NCBI GenBank assembly: GCA_021780705.1 | Contig: JAJXYG010000272.1 | Span: 1 to 6,390, forward strand | DNA from: Bacteroidota bacterium | GTDB taxonomy: Bacteria > Bacteroidota > Bacteroidia > Chitinophagales > Chitinophagaceae | Direction of reading: 5' to 3' | Length of the DNA stretch: 6,390 nucleotides | Shown here: one piece after another, positions 1-6,390 of the stretch | How the letters are laid out: each line of letters starts with the position of its first letter | How positions within the stretch are numbered: position 1 is the first letter of the stretch | Notes under the pieces: generated by a model | Database searches by the model: none | The model's input: the letters and a program-made list of their open reading frames with translations, nothing else | Told to the model about the DNA's origin: nothing | Made by a program: the position numbers and the translations under genes

Positions 1-1
1 G

Positions 2-727
2 CCCTCAGATGCCCTGATTGAATTCAGAAATGTCCACTTCAGTTATGACGGCTCCCATGAGATCCTCCATAATATCTCGCTAAAACTCTCCAGGGGGAAA
101 ACCTACGCTTTTGTGGGTCCTACCGGGGGAGGAAAGACCACGACTGCCTCCCTGATTGCCCGGCTGTATGATCCCGTAGGCGGGGAGGTATTTCTGGATG
201 GCCGGGATCTTCGGACCTACCCACCCGAGCAACGGGCACAAAAGATCGGATTCATCCTTCAGGAGCCCTTTCTTTTTACAGGAACCGTAAAGGAAAATAT
301 CCTCTACGGAAATGAAAAATACAAGGACTATTCCGACGCGCAACTGCAGCAAGTCATTGAGGAAGCCAACCTTCAAACTTTGCTGACCAAATTTGACCAG
401 GGACTGCAGACCAAGGTGAGTACTTCGGGCGACAACATCAGTCTCGGCCAAAAGCAATTGGTGGCCTTTATGCGGGCAGTGCTGCGGCATCCGGAGGTAT
501 TGATTCTGGATGAGGCTACAGCCAACATAGACACGGTGACTGAGCAGTTATTGGAAGAAATCCTTTCCAAGCTTTCAAAGGATACTACCCGGATCATCAT
601 TGCCCACCGGCTCAATACCATTGAAAATGCCGATGAAATCTATTTTGTCAATGCGGGTGAAATCGTGCGGGCGGGTTCCTTTTCTGATGCGGTACAAAAA
701 CTGCTGAAAGGAGACAGGGTGAGCTGA
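2..727 (+). CDS. ABC exporter ATP-binding domain, C-terminal part (5' end outside window)
   Basis: This is the nucleotide-binding domain of an ABC exporter, which hydrolyses ATP to drive export across the inner membrane; the substrate cannot be told. The frame is open from the left edge, so the GTG at 113 lies inside the gene and is not its start. In the 241 visible residues I see the A-loop Tyr at about 15 (HFSYDG), Walker A GPTGGGKTT at 39-47, the Q-loop Gln at 87 (LQEPFLFTG), a divergent signature ISLGQKQ at 146-152, Walker B VLILDE at 166-171 followed by the D-loop ATANID, and the switch His at 202 (IIAHRL). All ATPase residues are present. The order and style match fused ABCB-type half-transporters, so a six-helix membrane domain is expected upstream; this is inferred. 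The gene ends just before an inverted repeat and probably belongs to a separate unit from the sugar genes. Confidence 0.93.
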   Translation, partial: PSDALIEFRNVHFSYDGSHEILHNISLKLSRGKTYAFVGPTGGGKTTTASLIARLYDPVGGEVFLDGRDLRTYPPEQRAQKIGFILQEPFLFTGTVKENILYGNEKYKDYSDAQLQQVIEEANLQTLLTKFDQGLQTKVSTSGDNISLGQKQLVAFMRAVLRHPEVLILDEATANIDTVTEQLLEEILSKLSKDTTRIIIAHRLNTIENADEIYFVNAGEIVRAGSFSDAVQKLLKGDRVS

Positions 728-756
728 TCCAAATGATATCGGCCCGGTGATTTGGA
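728..756 (+). terminator. Inverted repeat after the ABC gene, possible terminator
   Basis: A perfect 7-base inverted repeat, TCCAAAT (728-734) and ATTTGGA (750-756), starts at the base after the ABC stop codon, with a 15-base loop. A short run of four T follows at 764-767. The placement suits a transcription end, but the stem is only moderately GC-rich and the T tract is short and displaced, so intrinsic termination is uncertain. Confidence 0.25.
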
Positions 757-762
757 GTGGTC

Positions 763-776
763 ATTTTCCTGAAAAT
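763..776. promoter_or_regulatory. ATTTTC-CT-GAAAAT palindrome, possible operator
   Basis: A 6+6 palindrome with a 2-base centre lies 35 bases upstream of the promoter-like box at 812-819. The tiny centre makes an RNA hairpin unlikely, whereas a dimeric DNA-binding protein could use such a site. No regulator can be named, and AT-rich palindromes of this size arise by chance. Confidence 0.15.
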
Positions 777-792
777 AAGCAGTGGTGGCCGA

Positions 793-819
793 TTGGCATA
801 GTTGCCCCTGGTATATTTG
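793..819 (+). promoter_or_regulatory. Bacteroidota-type promoter for the glycosidase gene
   Basis: TATATTTG at 812-819 matches all fixed positions of the Bacteroidota -7 consensus TAnnTTTG. A TTG at 793-795 could be the -33 element, but the spacing is 16 rather than the usual 19 or so. Transcription would start near 826, leaving a short leader before the ATG at 852 or 867. This suggests that the glycosidase gene is transcribed separately from the ABC gene. Confidence 0.45.
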
Positions 820-851
820 ACAATTAATTATATGCACGATTCAAAAGCACT

Positions 852-2918
852 ATGATCCTCATAAGCATGAAACGAATACTACTCAGCCTTTGGCTGTTGG
901 GGAGCTTTGGGCTCTCAGGTTTTTGTCAATCCTCTTCTCACTCAGGCCCGGGGCAGGCGCGGGGCCTCGTTGAACTAAAGTATGGAGAATTGCCCCTGGG
1001 AGCCATACGGCCCGAAGGCTGGCTACTCCACCAGCTGCAAATCATGAGGGACGGCTCCACCGGACATTTGGATGAATATTATCCCAAACTAAGGGATGAC
1101 AATGGCTGGCTGGGCGGAAAGGGAGACGCGTGGGAGGAAACCCCCTACTGGCTGGATGGGGCCTTGCCCCTGGCGTACCTGCTAAATGACGACACCCTAA
1201 TAAGGAAAGTAGACAGGTATGTCAACTGGACCCTTGACCACCAGAGGACTTCCGGTTTTTTTGGCCCCATTACCCTTGCTGAAAGAAAGGGCAAGACCAC
1301 CTCCGAAGATTGTGACAACGGTGCTGACTGGTGGCCCCGGATGGTCATGCTCAAAGTGCTCCAGCAATATTATGAGGCGACCCGGGATCCCAGGGTTATT
1401 CCCTTTATGACCAAATATTTTCGCTACGAATACCGGAGCCTGCCCAAGTGCCGGCTGGATCATTGGTCGGGTTGGGCCAGTGCCCGTGGAGGCGACAACC
1501 TGCTTACCGTATACTGGCTTTACCGGATCACCCACGACTCCTTTTTGCTCCAACTGGCTGAGAGGATCTACCGCCAAACCACTCCCTGGACCCAATATCT
1601 GGGGGGAAGGAACTGGGTGATGGAAGCGGCCGCCCAGCAGAATGGCAAGGACTGGATGGATCGCCATGGGGTCAATGTGGCAATGGGACTTAAATTGCCG
1701 GCAGAATATTTTCAACAAACCCATATTCCGGCTTATCTGGATTCCCTGCATCAGGGATGGAAGGATCTCATGCTGCTCCATGGCCTGCCCAACGGGATGT
1801 TTTCTGCCGATGAAGACCTCCATGGAAATGAGCCTTCCCAGGGTACGGAATTCTGCGCCGTCGTGGAAACGATGTATTCCCTGGAAGAAATCCTGTCCAT
1901 CACCGGACGCCTGAGCTATGCAGATGCAGCAGAAAGAATCGCCTTTAATATCCTGCCGGGCCAGACCACCGATGACTATGATAACCGCCAGTATTTTCAG
2001 ATGGCAAACCAGGTAGATATACAACGAGGGGTGTATAATTTCAGTCTGCCTTTTGAGGCTCATATGAATAACGTATTTGGGCCTTATGCCGGATATACTT
2101 GTTGCACAGCCAATATGCATCAGGGCTGGACGAAGTTCACCGAGCACCTCTGGTATGCTAGCCCCGACGGGGGACTGGCAGCCATCATGTATTCCCCCTG
2201 CGAAGTTTCCACCCGGGTAGGAGTGTTGCATAAAAAAGTCTACATCCGGGAATCCACCCATTATCCCTTTGGAGAAAATATTGACTTTACGCTCACCAGC
2301 AACGGACCTGTCAATTTTCCACTCACTTTGCGGATTCCTGCCTGGTGCCAGGGGGCGACAGTGGCGATCAATGGGGTACCCTATGGGCACGGACAGGCCG
2401 GGAAGATACTGGTCCTGAAGCGCACCTGGAAAAACGGCGATCAGGTATCCCTACACCTACCCATGATCGTCTTTACCAGCAATTGGGCAAGAAATTCCAG
2501 GTCCATAGAAAGAGGACCCCTGGTATATGCACTGAAGGTGAGCGCCCTCTGGAAGGCAGATACCCTGCGCACCCCCGGTCATCTGACCGAACCCTACTAT
2601 GAAGTTACGGCCGCCAGCCCCTGGAACTATGGATTATTGAAATCGGTCGTTGATAACCCGACTGGAACACTACAGGTAATCCCCAATCGCTTTGATCCAA
2701 AGACGTTTGAGTGGGACACCGCCCATGCACCTTTCGTGATAATGGCTGAGGGCAAAAGAATCCCCGGTTGGAAACTGGACAGCGGGGCGCCGGTACTTCC
2801 GGTTACTACCCGCGATGACATCTATGAGGGAAAAGCGGATCCCCGAATACAGCAGCTTACCCTGATGCCCTATGGTTGTCTGAAGCTCAGAATTGTGGCC
2901 TTCCCGGTTGTTCCCTAA
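852..2918 (+). CDS. Secreted DUF1680 / GH127-family glycoside hydrolase (beta-L-arabinofuranosidase-like)
   Basis: This 688-residue protein belongs to the DUF1680/GH127 group, whose characterised members release beta-L-arabinofuranose. A signal peptide is visible (MKRILLSLWLLG, cleavage near residue 26). Cys25 lacks a proper lipobox (Phe at -1), so a soluble periplasmic or secreted protein is likelier than a lipoprotein. Residues 40-440 fit the (alpha/alpha)6 barrel. Beta-sandwich motifs follow: LTLRIPAW at 491-498 with VAINGVP after it, and RGPLVYAL at 554-561. The GH127 zinc-thiolate site seems conserved: Glu333 and Cys335 in GTEFCAVVE, and Cys417-Cys418 in YTCCTAN. The 82-residue gap from Cys335 to Cys417 is close to that in Bifidobacterium HypBA1 (Cys340 to nucleophile Cys417). 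The acid/base Glu is less clear; Glu321 (SADED) or Glu327 are candidates. The sequence resembles uncharacterised DUF1680 proteins more than HypBA1, so the family is firm and the substrate is not. ATG 867 gives a more standard signal peptide than ATG 852; residue numbers here count from 852. Confidence 0.88.
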   Translation: MILISMKRILLSLWLLGSFGLSGFCQSSSHSGPGQARGLVELKYGELPLGAIRPEGWLLHQLQIMRDGSTGHLDEYYPKLRDDNGWLGGKGDAWEETPYWLDGALPLAYLLNDDTLIRKVDRYVNWTLDHQRTSGFFGPITLAERKGKTTSEDCDNGADWWPRMVMLKVLQQYYEATRDPRVIPFMTKYFRYEYRSLPKCRLDHWSGWASARGGDNLLTVYWLYRITHDSFLLQLAERIYRQTTPWTQYLGGRNWVMEAAAQQNGKDWMDRHGVNVAMGLKLPAEYFQQTHIPAYLDSLHQGWKDLMLLHGLPNGMFSADEDLHGNEPSQGTEFCAVVETMYSLEEILSITGRLSYADAAERIAFNILPGQTTDDYDNRQYFQMANQVDIQRGVYNFSLPFEAHMNNVFGPYAGYTCCTANMHQGWTKFTEHLWYASPDGGLAAIMYSPCEVSTRVGVLHKKVYIRESTHYPFGENIDFTLTSNGPVNFPLTLRIPAWCQGATVAINGVPYGHGQAGKILVLKRTWKNGDQVSLHLPMIVFTSNWARNSRSIERGPLVYALKVSALWKADTLRTPGHLTEPYYEVTAASPWNYGLLKSVVDNPTGTLQVIPNRFDPKTFEWDTAHAPFVIMAEGKRIPGWKLDSGAPVLPVTTRDDIYEGKADPRIQQLTLMPYGCLKLRIVAFPVVP

Positions 2919-2922
2919 CTGG

Positions 2923-2950
2923 CAACCCGGTTTAATAAATATTTGGGTTG
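2923..2950 (+). other. Hairpin just after the glycosidase stop codon
   Basis: CAACCC (2923-2928) can pair with GGGTTG (2945-2950), extended inward by two G-T pairs, around an AT-rich loop. It begins five bases after the stop. No T tract follows, so an intrinsic terminator is doubtful; it may instead stabilise the 3' end of the mRNA. Its right arm overlaps the proposed -33 element of the next promoter. Confidence 0.2.
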
Positions 2951-2978
2951 GCAGACCCGGCAGGGTAGTTTAATTTTG
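2948..2978 (+). promoter_or_regulatory. Bacteroidota-type promoter for the epimerase-galactokinase pair
   Basis: TAATTTTG at 2971-2978 matches TAnnTTTG, and TTG at 2948-2950 lies 20 bases upstream, close to the TTG-N19-TAnnTTTG consensus of the Bacteroidota housekeeping sigma factor. This is the better of the two promoter matches. Transcription would start near 2985, giving a leader of about 70 bases before ATG 3055. It suggests that the epimerase and galactokinase genes can be transcribed independently of the glycosidase gene. Confidence 0.5.
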
Positions 2979-3054
2979 GGATCCTTGCGCCACTCAGGCA
3001 TGGCTAAGCCACAATAAATAATTCTTTCCAGGAAGGAAGATCTAAAAAATAAAA

Positions 3055-4242
3055 ATGATTGATATGAAAATCGGTTCCGTAATGATGGCAATGGCTTGGG
3101 GAATGCTGGTATGCTCCTGCAATTCTAATGGTAAGGAAGAAGGCGGGGTGGTCCCTGCCGGAGATTCCACCACTTACTCACCGCAAAGTCTCCACCAGTC
3201 AGATTTTGATACTACCGTAGATGGCAAAAAAGTAACGCTGTATTTTTTAAAAAACCACCAGGGTATGGAGGCAGCCTTTACCAATTATGGAGGTCGGCTG
3301 GTAGGTCTATGGGTTCCGGACAAAACGGGCAGGATGGTGGATGTAGTTGTCGGATTTAAGAGGGTGGCCGATTATATCCGGTCCACCGAACCATATTTCG
3401 GTGCTACTATTGGCCGTTACGGAAACCGGATTGCAAAAGGTACGTTCCGGTTGAACGGGAAAAAATACCTTTTGTCTATTAACAATGGACCGAACACCCT
3501 GCATGGGGGAAAGAAGGGCTTTCAGGCCGTAGTGTGGGATGCTGATAAAAAAAATGACAGCACCCTGGTGCTGAATTATGTGTCCCCAAATATGGAGGAA
3601 GGATTCCCGGGTAATCTCCACGTGGAAGTGACCTATTCCCTTACCGCGGATAACGCACTGCGTTGTTCTTATCTGGCCACTACTGACCAGAATACGGTGG
3701 TCAATTTGACCAACCATGCCTTCTTCAATCTCAACGGGGAGGGAAGCGGGACCATTCTCAATCACCTCCTGCAAATTGATGCAGACCGGTATACCCCTAT
3801 TGATTCCACTATGATCCCCACCGGGGTACTGGCTTCTGTAGCAGGCACCCCCTTTGATTTCAGGGCACCCGTCAAAATCGGGGCCCGGATCAATGACAAG
3901 GACCAGCAGATTGAATTCGGGAGAGGGTATGACCATAATTTTGTACTTAACGACATCAAGGGAGATTCCATGAGACATGCTGCTACCGTCATGGGTGACC
4001 AGTCCGGGATTGTGATGAATGTGTATACCACAGAACCGGGTCTGCAGTTTTATAGCGGCAATTTCATGCTGGGTAAAAACACCTTTGGAGATGGCAGCAA
4101 GGATGAGTACCGTACGGCCTTTGCAATGGAAACCCAGCATTTTCCGGACTCCCCCAATCAGCCTAATTTTCCTTCCACCCTCCTGAGACCCGGGACGGTG
4201 TACCATACCACCTCTCTTTATATCTTTTCCACGAAAAAGTAA
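3055..4242 (+). CDS. galM: Aldose 1-epimerase (galactose mutarotase), predicted lipoprotein
   Basis: This 395-residue aldose 1-epimerase interconverts alpha and beta anomers of galactose and related aldoses. The N-terminus is a lipoprotein signal: Lys5, a hydrophobic run, then the lipobox-like VCS-Cys22 followed by an NSNGKEEGG linker. The enzyme should therefore be anchored in the envelope, unlike cytosolic E. coli GalM, and the extra leader explains its length against the usual 340-350. Family motifs are intact: Arg125 (GRYGNRI), His150 (NTLHGG), His221 (NLTNHAFFNL), Asp293 (GYDHNF) and the catalytic-base Glu359 (METQHFPDSPN), which correspond to Arg71, His96, His170, Asp243 and Glu304 of Lactococcus GalM. 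TTEPGLQFYSGN at 325-336 is another conserved stretch. ATG 3055 follows an A-rich stretch; ATG 3064 would give an equally good signal peptide. GGAAGGAAG at 3031-3039 is too far upstream to be a normal ribosome site. The gene is followed by galK after 49 bases. True substrates could include L-arabinose or glucose as well as galactose. Confidence 0.93.
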   Translation: MIDMKIGSVMMAMAWGMLVCSCNSNGKEEGGVVPAGDSTTYSPQSLHQSDFDTTVDGKKVTLYFLKNHQGMEAAFTNYGGRLVGLWVPDKTGRMVDVVVGFKRVADYIRSTEPYFGATIGRYGNRIAKGTFRLNGKKYLLSINNGPNTLHGGKKGFQAVVWDADKKNDSTLVLNYVSPNMEEGFPGNLHVEVTYSLTADNALRCSYLATTDQNTVVNLTNHAFFNLNGEGSGTILNHLLQIDADRYTPIDSTMIPTGVLASVAGTPFDFRAPVKIGARINDKDQQIEFGRGYDHNFVLNDIKGDSMRHAATVMGDQSGIVMNVYTTEPGLQFYSGNFMLGKNTFGDGSKDEYRTAFAMETQHFPDSPNQPNFPSTLLRPGTVYHTTSLYIFSTKK

Positions 4243-4291
4243 GGATTGACCCGCAGAGGGAGGATATTCTTTCCGGGAAAAAAATAAAATT

Positions 4292-5473
4292 ATGAATGGA
4301 CAATCAGGACCCAACACAGGAAAAGTGTTGGATTTGGTCGCAAAATTTGAAAAGGTATTTCATAGCAAACCGCTGGTGATACGTGCTCCGGGCCGGATCA
4401 ATATTATTGGAGAACATACCGATTATAATGAAGGGTTTGTGTTACCGGCGGCCATTGACAAGGCAGCCTACCTGGCAATGTCTTTGCGGGAGGATGAAGA
4501 AATTCATCTGGTAGCAGCAGACCTCGATGAGACTTTTTCGGTACGGCTTTCTGAGCTCAAACCCGTGCAATCGCCCTCCTGGCCAAACTACCTTCTGGGG
4601 GTAGCCGCCCAATTTCAAAACAGCGGCCTTCGGATCCGGGGTTTTAATGCCATCCTTTCCAGCGAGGTACCTATGGGAGCCGGATTGTCCTCTTCAGCCG
4701 CAGTGGAATGTGCCACCGCCTTTGCACTCAATACCCTCCTGGAAGCAGGACTCTCCCGGATGGAGATGGTGAAGCTGGCCCAAAAGGCTGAACACGAATA
4801 CGCCGGGGTGATGTGCGGGATCATGGATCAGTTTGCCTCCATGATGGGAAAGAAAGATCATGTCATCAAACTGGACTGCCGCAGTCTTGAATACGAACAC
4901 GTCCCCTTTCGGTTGGAAGGCATCAAAATATTGTTGCTCGATTCCAATGTAAAGCACTCCCTGGCATCCTCTGAGTATAACGTCAGAAGAAAGGAATGCA
5001 GCCAGGCGGTGGATTGGATCCGGGAACAGGTACCTACTGTGCACTCCCTCAGGGACGTGACGGAAGCGATGCTGAACACCTATGTCCTTCCCAGGGATCC
5101 CCTCATTGACCGGCGCAGCCGGTTCGTAGTTTTGGAAAACAAACGTCTGGAAGAAGGTTGCAGGGACCTTGAAAATGGGAACTTCGAAGCCCTTGGGAAA
5201 AAAATGTTCGAGACCCACCACGGCCTCAGCGCCCAATACGAGGTGAGTTGCCGCGAACTGGATTTTCTGATCAGCCAGGTCGAAGGAAATCCCGATGTGA
5301 TTGGGGCACGGATGATGGGTGGGGGCTTTGGAGGCTGCACCATCAATCTCGTCAGGGAAAACGCCCTACCTGCCCTGGTCGCCACTGTTTCTGGGCGTTA
5401 CCTAAAAGAAACTGGAAAGGCCCTGACCCCCTACGTGGTGTCGATAGAGCAGGGCACTTCCAGGGTATATTGA
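4292..5473 (+). CDS. galK: Galactokinase
   Basis: GalK is a cytosolic GHMP-family kinase that uses ATP to make alpha-D-galactose 1-phosphate, the first committed Leloir step. Its 393 residues match the family's usual size. All three GHMP motifs are present: the galactokinase signature GRINIIGEHTDYNEGFVLP at 34-52, the phosphate-binding loop PMGAGLSSSAA at 127-137, and GARMMGGGFGGCT at 338-350. Catalytic Arg31 (RAPGR) and Asp179 (GIMDQF) are present. Glu41, His42 and Asp44 match the galactose-contacting residues of human GALK1, and Tyr229 in SSEYNVRR is also conserved. RRSRFVVLEN at 274-283 varies slightly from the common RRARHVV form. The 49-base gap after the epimerase gene holds no promoter match, only a purine-rich patch (GAGGGAGGA, 4255-4263) and an A-rich run before the ATG, so co-transcription is likely. 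No galT, galE or sugar permease is in the window. A different GHMP sugar kinase, such as an L-arabinokinase, is less likely given the intact signature. Confidence 0.96.
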   Translation: MNGQSGPNTGKVLDLVAKFEKVFHSKPLVIRAPGRINIIGEHTDYNEGFVLPAAIDKAAYLAMSLREDEEIHLVAADLDETFSVRLSELKPVQSPSWPNYLLGVAAQFQNSGLRIRGFNAILSSEVPMGAGLSSSAAVECATAFALNTLLEAGLSRMEMVKLAQKAEHEYAGVMCGIMDQFASMMGKKDHVIKLDCRSLEYEHVPFRLEGIKILLLDSNVKHSLASSEYNVRRKECSQAVDWIREQVPTVHSLRDVTEAMLNTYVLPRDPLIDRRSRFVVLENKRLEEGCRDLENGNFEALGKKMFETHHGLSAQYEVSCRELDFLISQVEGNPDVIGARMMGGGFGGCTINLVRENALPALVATVSGRYLKETGKALTPYVVSIEQGTSRVY

Positions 5474-5508
5474 GATCAACCGGGCTTATGGGCTGAGTGC
5501 CTCTCCGG

Positions 5509-6390
5509 TCAGAATCCCCAGCTTTTCATTACCGCCAGATCAGCTTTCACACTTTCCAGCGGGGTCAGGTCCTGGTAGGATTCCTGTTCGATAATGAATT
5601 CGGTAGTGCCACCCAGGCTCTTGAATTGCTCCACAATTTCATGGACAGGAAGCAGGCCTTTTCCAAGTACGGTGCTTTCATAATTGTCGTCCATTTCCCC
5701 ACCGGTCTTTGATTTGATTTCGTCCTTGACATGCATGCTCGTGAAGCGACCCGGATGTTTTTTCAGGATATCCAGTGCCCTGCCGCCTGCTCCGTACATA
5801 TTGCCGATGTCCATCTGCTGGATCACCAGTTTGGGGTCGGTATGTTCCAGGATGATGTCATAGAGCAGGGTACCGTTCAGGGAATCTTTGAATTCGAAAT
5901 TGTGATTATGGTAGCCGAACTTCATGCCGTACTTCTGGCACAGTTCCCCGGATTTATTAAACAGTTGCAGAAACTGCAACAGTTCGTCATAATTGGTGCG
6001 CAGACTTTCATCCAGCCAGGGGCTGATGACATAGCTTTCCCCTACGGTGGCGGCGTCTTCCACGGTATATTTCCATTCATCGGTAAAGTCGCCTTTAGCC
6101 GCATCCCAGTGTTTGGCTGAGAGGACCGTATGTCCACTGGGCATTTTGAGTCCCAGGTCATCGAGTACCTTCTTGAAATCGGTGGCGCTATAGCCATAGA
6201 ATTTCCGGTCACTGTAGCCCGCATGTTCGACATTCTTATACCCCATTGCAGCCAGTTGTTTCAGGGTGCCCAGGGGATCTTTTTTCATGTCATCCCGGAC
6301 CGAATACAGCTGTAAGCCCATTATGAGGTCCTTTTTTCTGTACAGGGCCTGCAGCCTTGGGGTCAAAATTAGGGTACCCGCTGCCGTAAG
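5509..6390 (-). CDS. Exported sugar phosphate isomerase/epimerase-like TIM-barrel protein (5' end outside window)
   Basis: This belongs to the xylose isomerase-like TIM-barrel superfamily (AP endonuclease family 2 fold, PF01261), whose members isomerise, epimerise or cleave sugars with a bound divalent metal. The frame stays open to the right edge, and the first visible residues, LTAAGTLILTPRLQAL, look like the hydrophobic part and cleavage region of a Tat or Sec signal peptide. I therefore take the gene as 5'-truncated, not starting at TTG 6366 or ATG 6321. In visible numbering (293 residues) the motifs are GLQLYSVRDDM from 25, SGHTVL at 85-90, GYHNHNFEF at 159-167, MDIGNM with Asp194, MHVKDE with His220, and IIEQES with Glu268; Asp194, His220 and Glu268 are likely metal ligands. 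The C-terminus MKSWGF is typical of Bacteroidota members. It converges on galK with 35 bases between, so it belongs to another unit. Some exported relatives act on 3-keto-glycosides; whether this one does cannot be told. Substrate unknown. Confidence 0.85.
   Translation of the reverse strand, partial: LTAAGTLILTPRLQALYRKKDLIMGLQLYSVRDDMKKDPLGTLKQLAAMGYKNVEHAGYSDRKFYGYSATDFKKVLDDLGLKMPSGHTVLSAKHWDAAKGDFTDEWKYTVEDAATVGESYVISPWLDESLRTNYDELLQFLQLFNKSGELCQKYGMKFGYHNHNFEFKDSLNGTLLYDIILEHTDPKLVIQQMDIGNMYGAGGRALDILKKHPGRFTSMHVKDEIKSKTGGEMDDNYESTVLGKGLLPVHEIVEQFKSLGGTTEFIIEQESYQDLTPLESVKADLAVMKSWGF

Noticed and set aside
113..727. A stand-alone ABC ATPase gene starting at GTG 113
   Set aside because: The GTG encodes the Val just before Walker A, and the upstream frame encodes the conserved A-loop region, so the gene begins left of the window.
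1197..2390. 397-residue open frame on the - strand inside the glycosidase gene
   Set aside because: It is in codon-aligned antisense register with the real gene, where a stop needs a TTA, CTA or TCA sense codon; these are rare here. The protein has no recognisable motif.
3001..3011. TGGCTAAGCCA palindrome in the leader of the epimerase gene
   Set aside because: The stem is 4-5 bases with a 1-3 base loop and has no partner sites; chance is a sufficient explanation.
3307..4317. 336-residue open frame on the - strand across the epimerase gene
   Set aside because: Same codon-aligned antisense register and same explanation; the + strand protein carries all the epimerase catalytic residues.
4694..5236. 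180-residue antisense open frame inside galK
   Set aside because: Again codon-aligned with the real gene, with no family motif; a shadow of galK.
5479..5509. ACCGG/CCGGT repeat between galK and the convergent gene as a two-way terminator
   Set aside because: Only a 5-base stem plus one G-T pair around a 19-base loop, with no T tract on either side.
5731..6120. 129-residue + strand open frame opposite the isomerase-like gene
   Set aside because: Codon-aligned antisense shadow; the - strand frame has clear TIM-barrel family motifs.

Overview
The window looks like chromosomal DNA of a Bacteroidota bacterium (Chitinophagia- or Cytophagia-like is a guess). The evidence is: starts preceded by A-rich stretches rather than clear Shine-Dalgarno sites, two intergenic matches to the Bacteroidota -7 box TAnnTTTG, a lipoprotein-type aldose 1-epimerase, a secreted DUF1680/GH127 protein, and a sugar isomerase-like TIM-barrel protein whose visible N-terminus looks like the end of an export signal. 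Base composition is close to balanced and looks similar in all genes, with no visible sign of recent transfer.

Layout: (1) positions 2-727, + strand, the nucleotide-binding domain and C-terminus of an ABC exporter cut by the left edge. (2) 728-851, an intergenic region with an inverted repeat directly after the stop, a small palindrome and a promoter-like box. (3) 852-2918, + strand, a secreted DUF1680/GH127-family glycosidase. (4) 2919-3054, an intergenic region with a hairpin and a second, better promoter match. (5) 3055-4242, a predicted lipoprotein aldose 1-epimerase (GalM family). (6) 4292-5473, galactokinase GalK, 49 bases after the epimerase gene and probably in its operon. (7) 5509-6390, - strand, a sugar phosphate isomerase/epimerase-like protein convergent with galK and cut by the right edge. 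No stretch of more than about 140 bases lacks a gene.

Working model (inference): the glycosidase releases a sugar outside the cytoplasm, the envelope-anchored mutarotase equilibrates its anomers, and after import GalK makes galactose 1-phosphate. No transporter, galT or galE is in the window. DUF1680/GH127 enzymes are best known as beta-L-arabinofuranosidases, while the next two genes are galactose genes. This mismatch is the most interesting point: arabinogalactan breakdown, or a galactofuranose-type substrate, would reconcile it. No CRISPR array, mobile element, tRNA or rRNA was seen.
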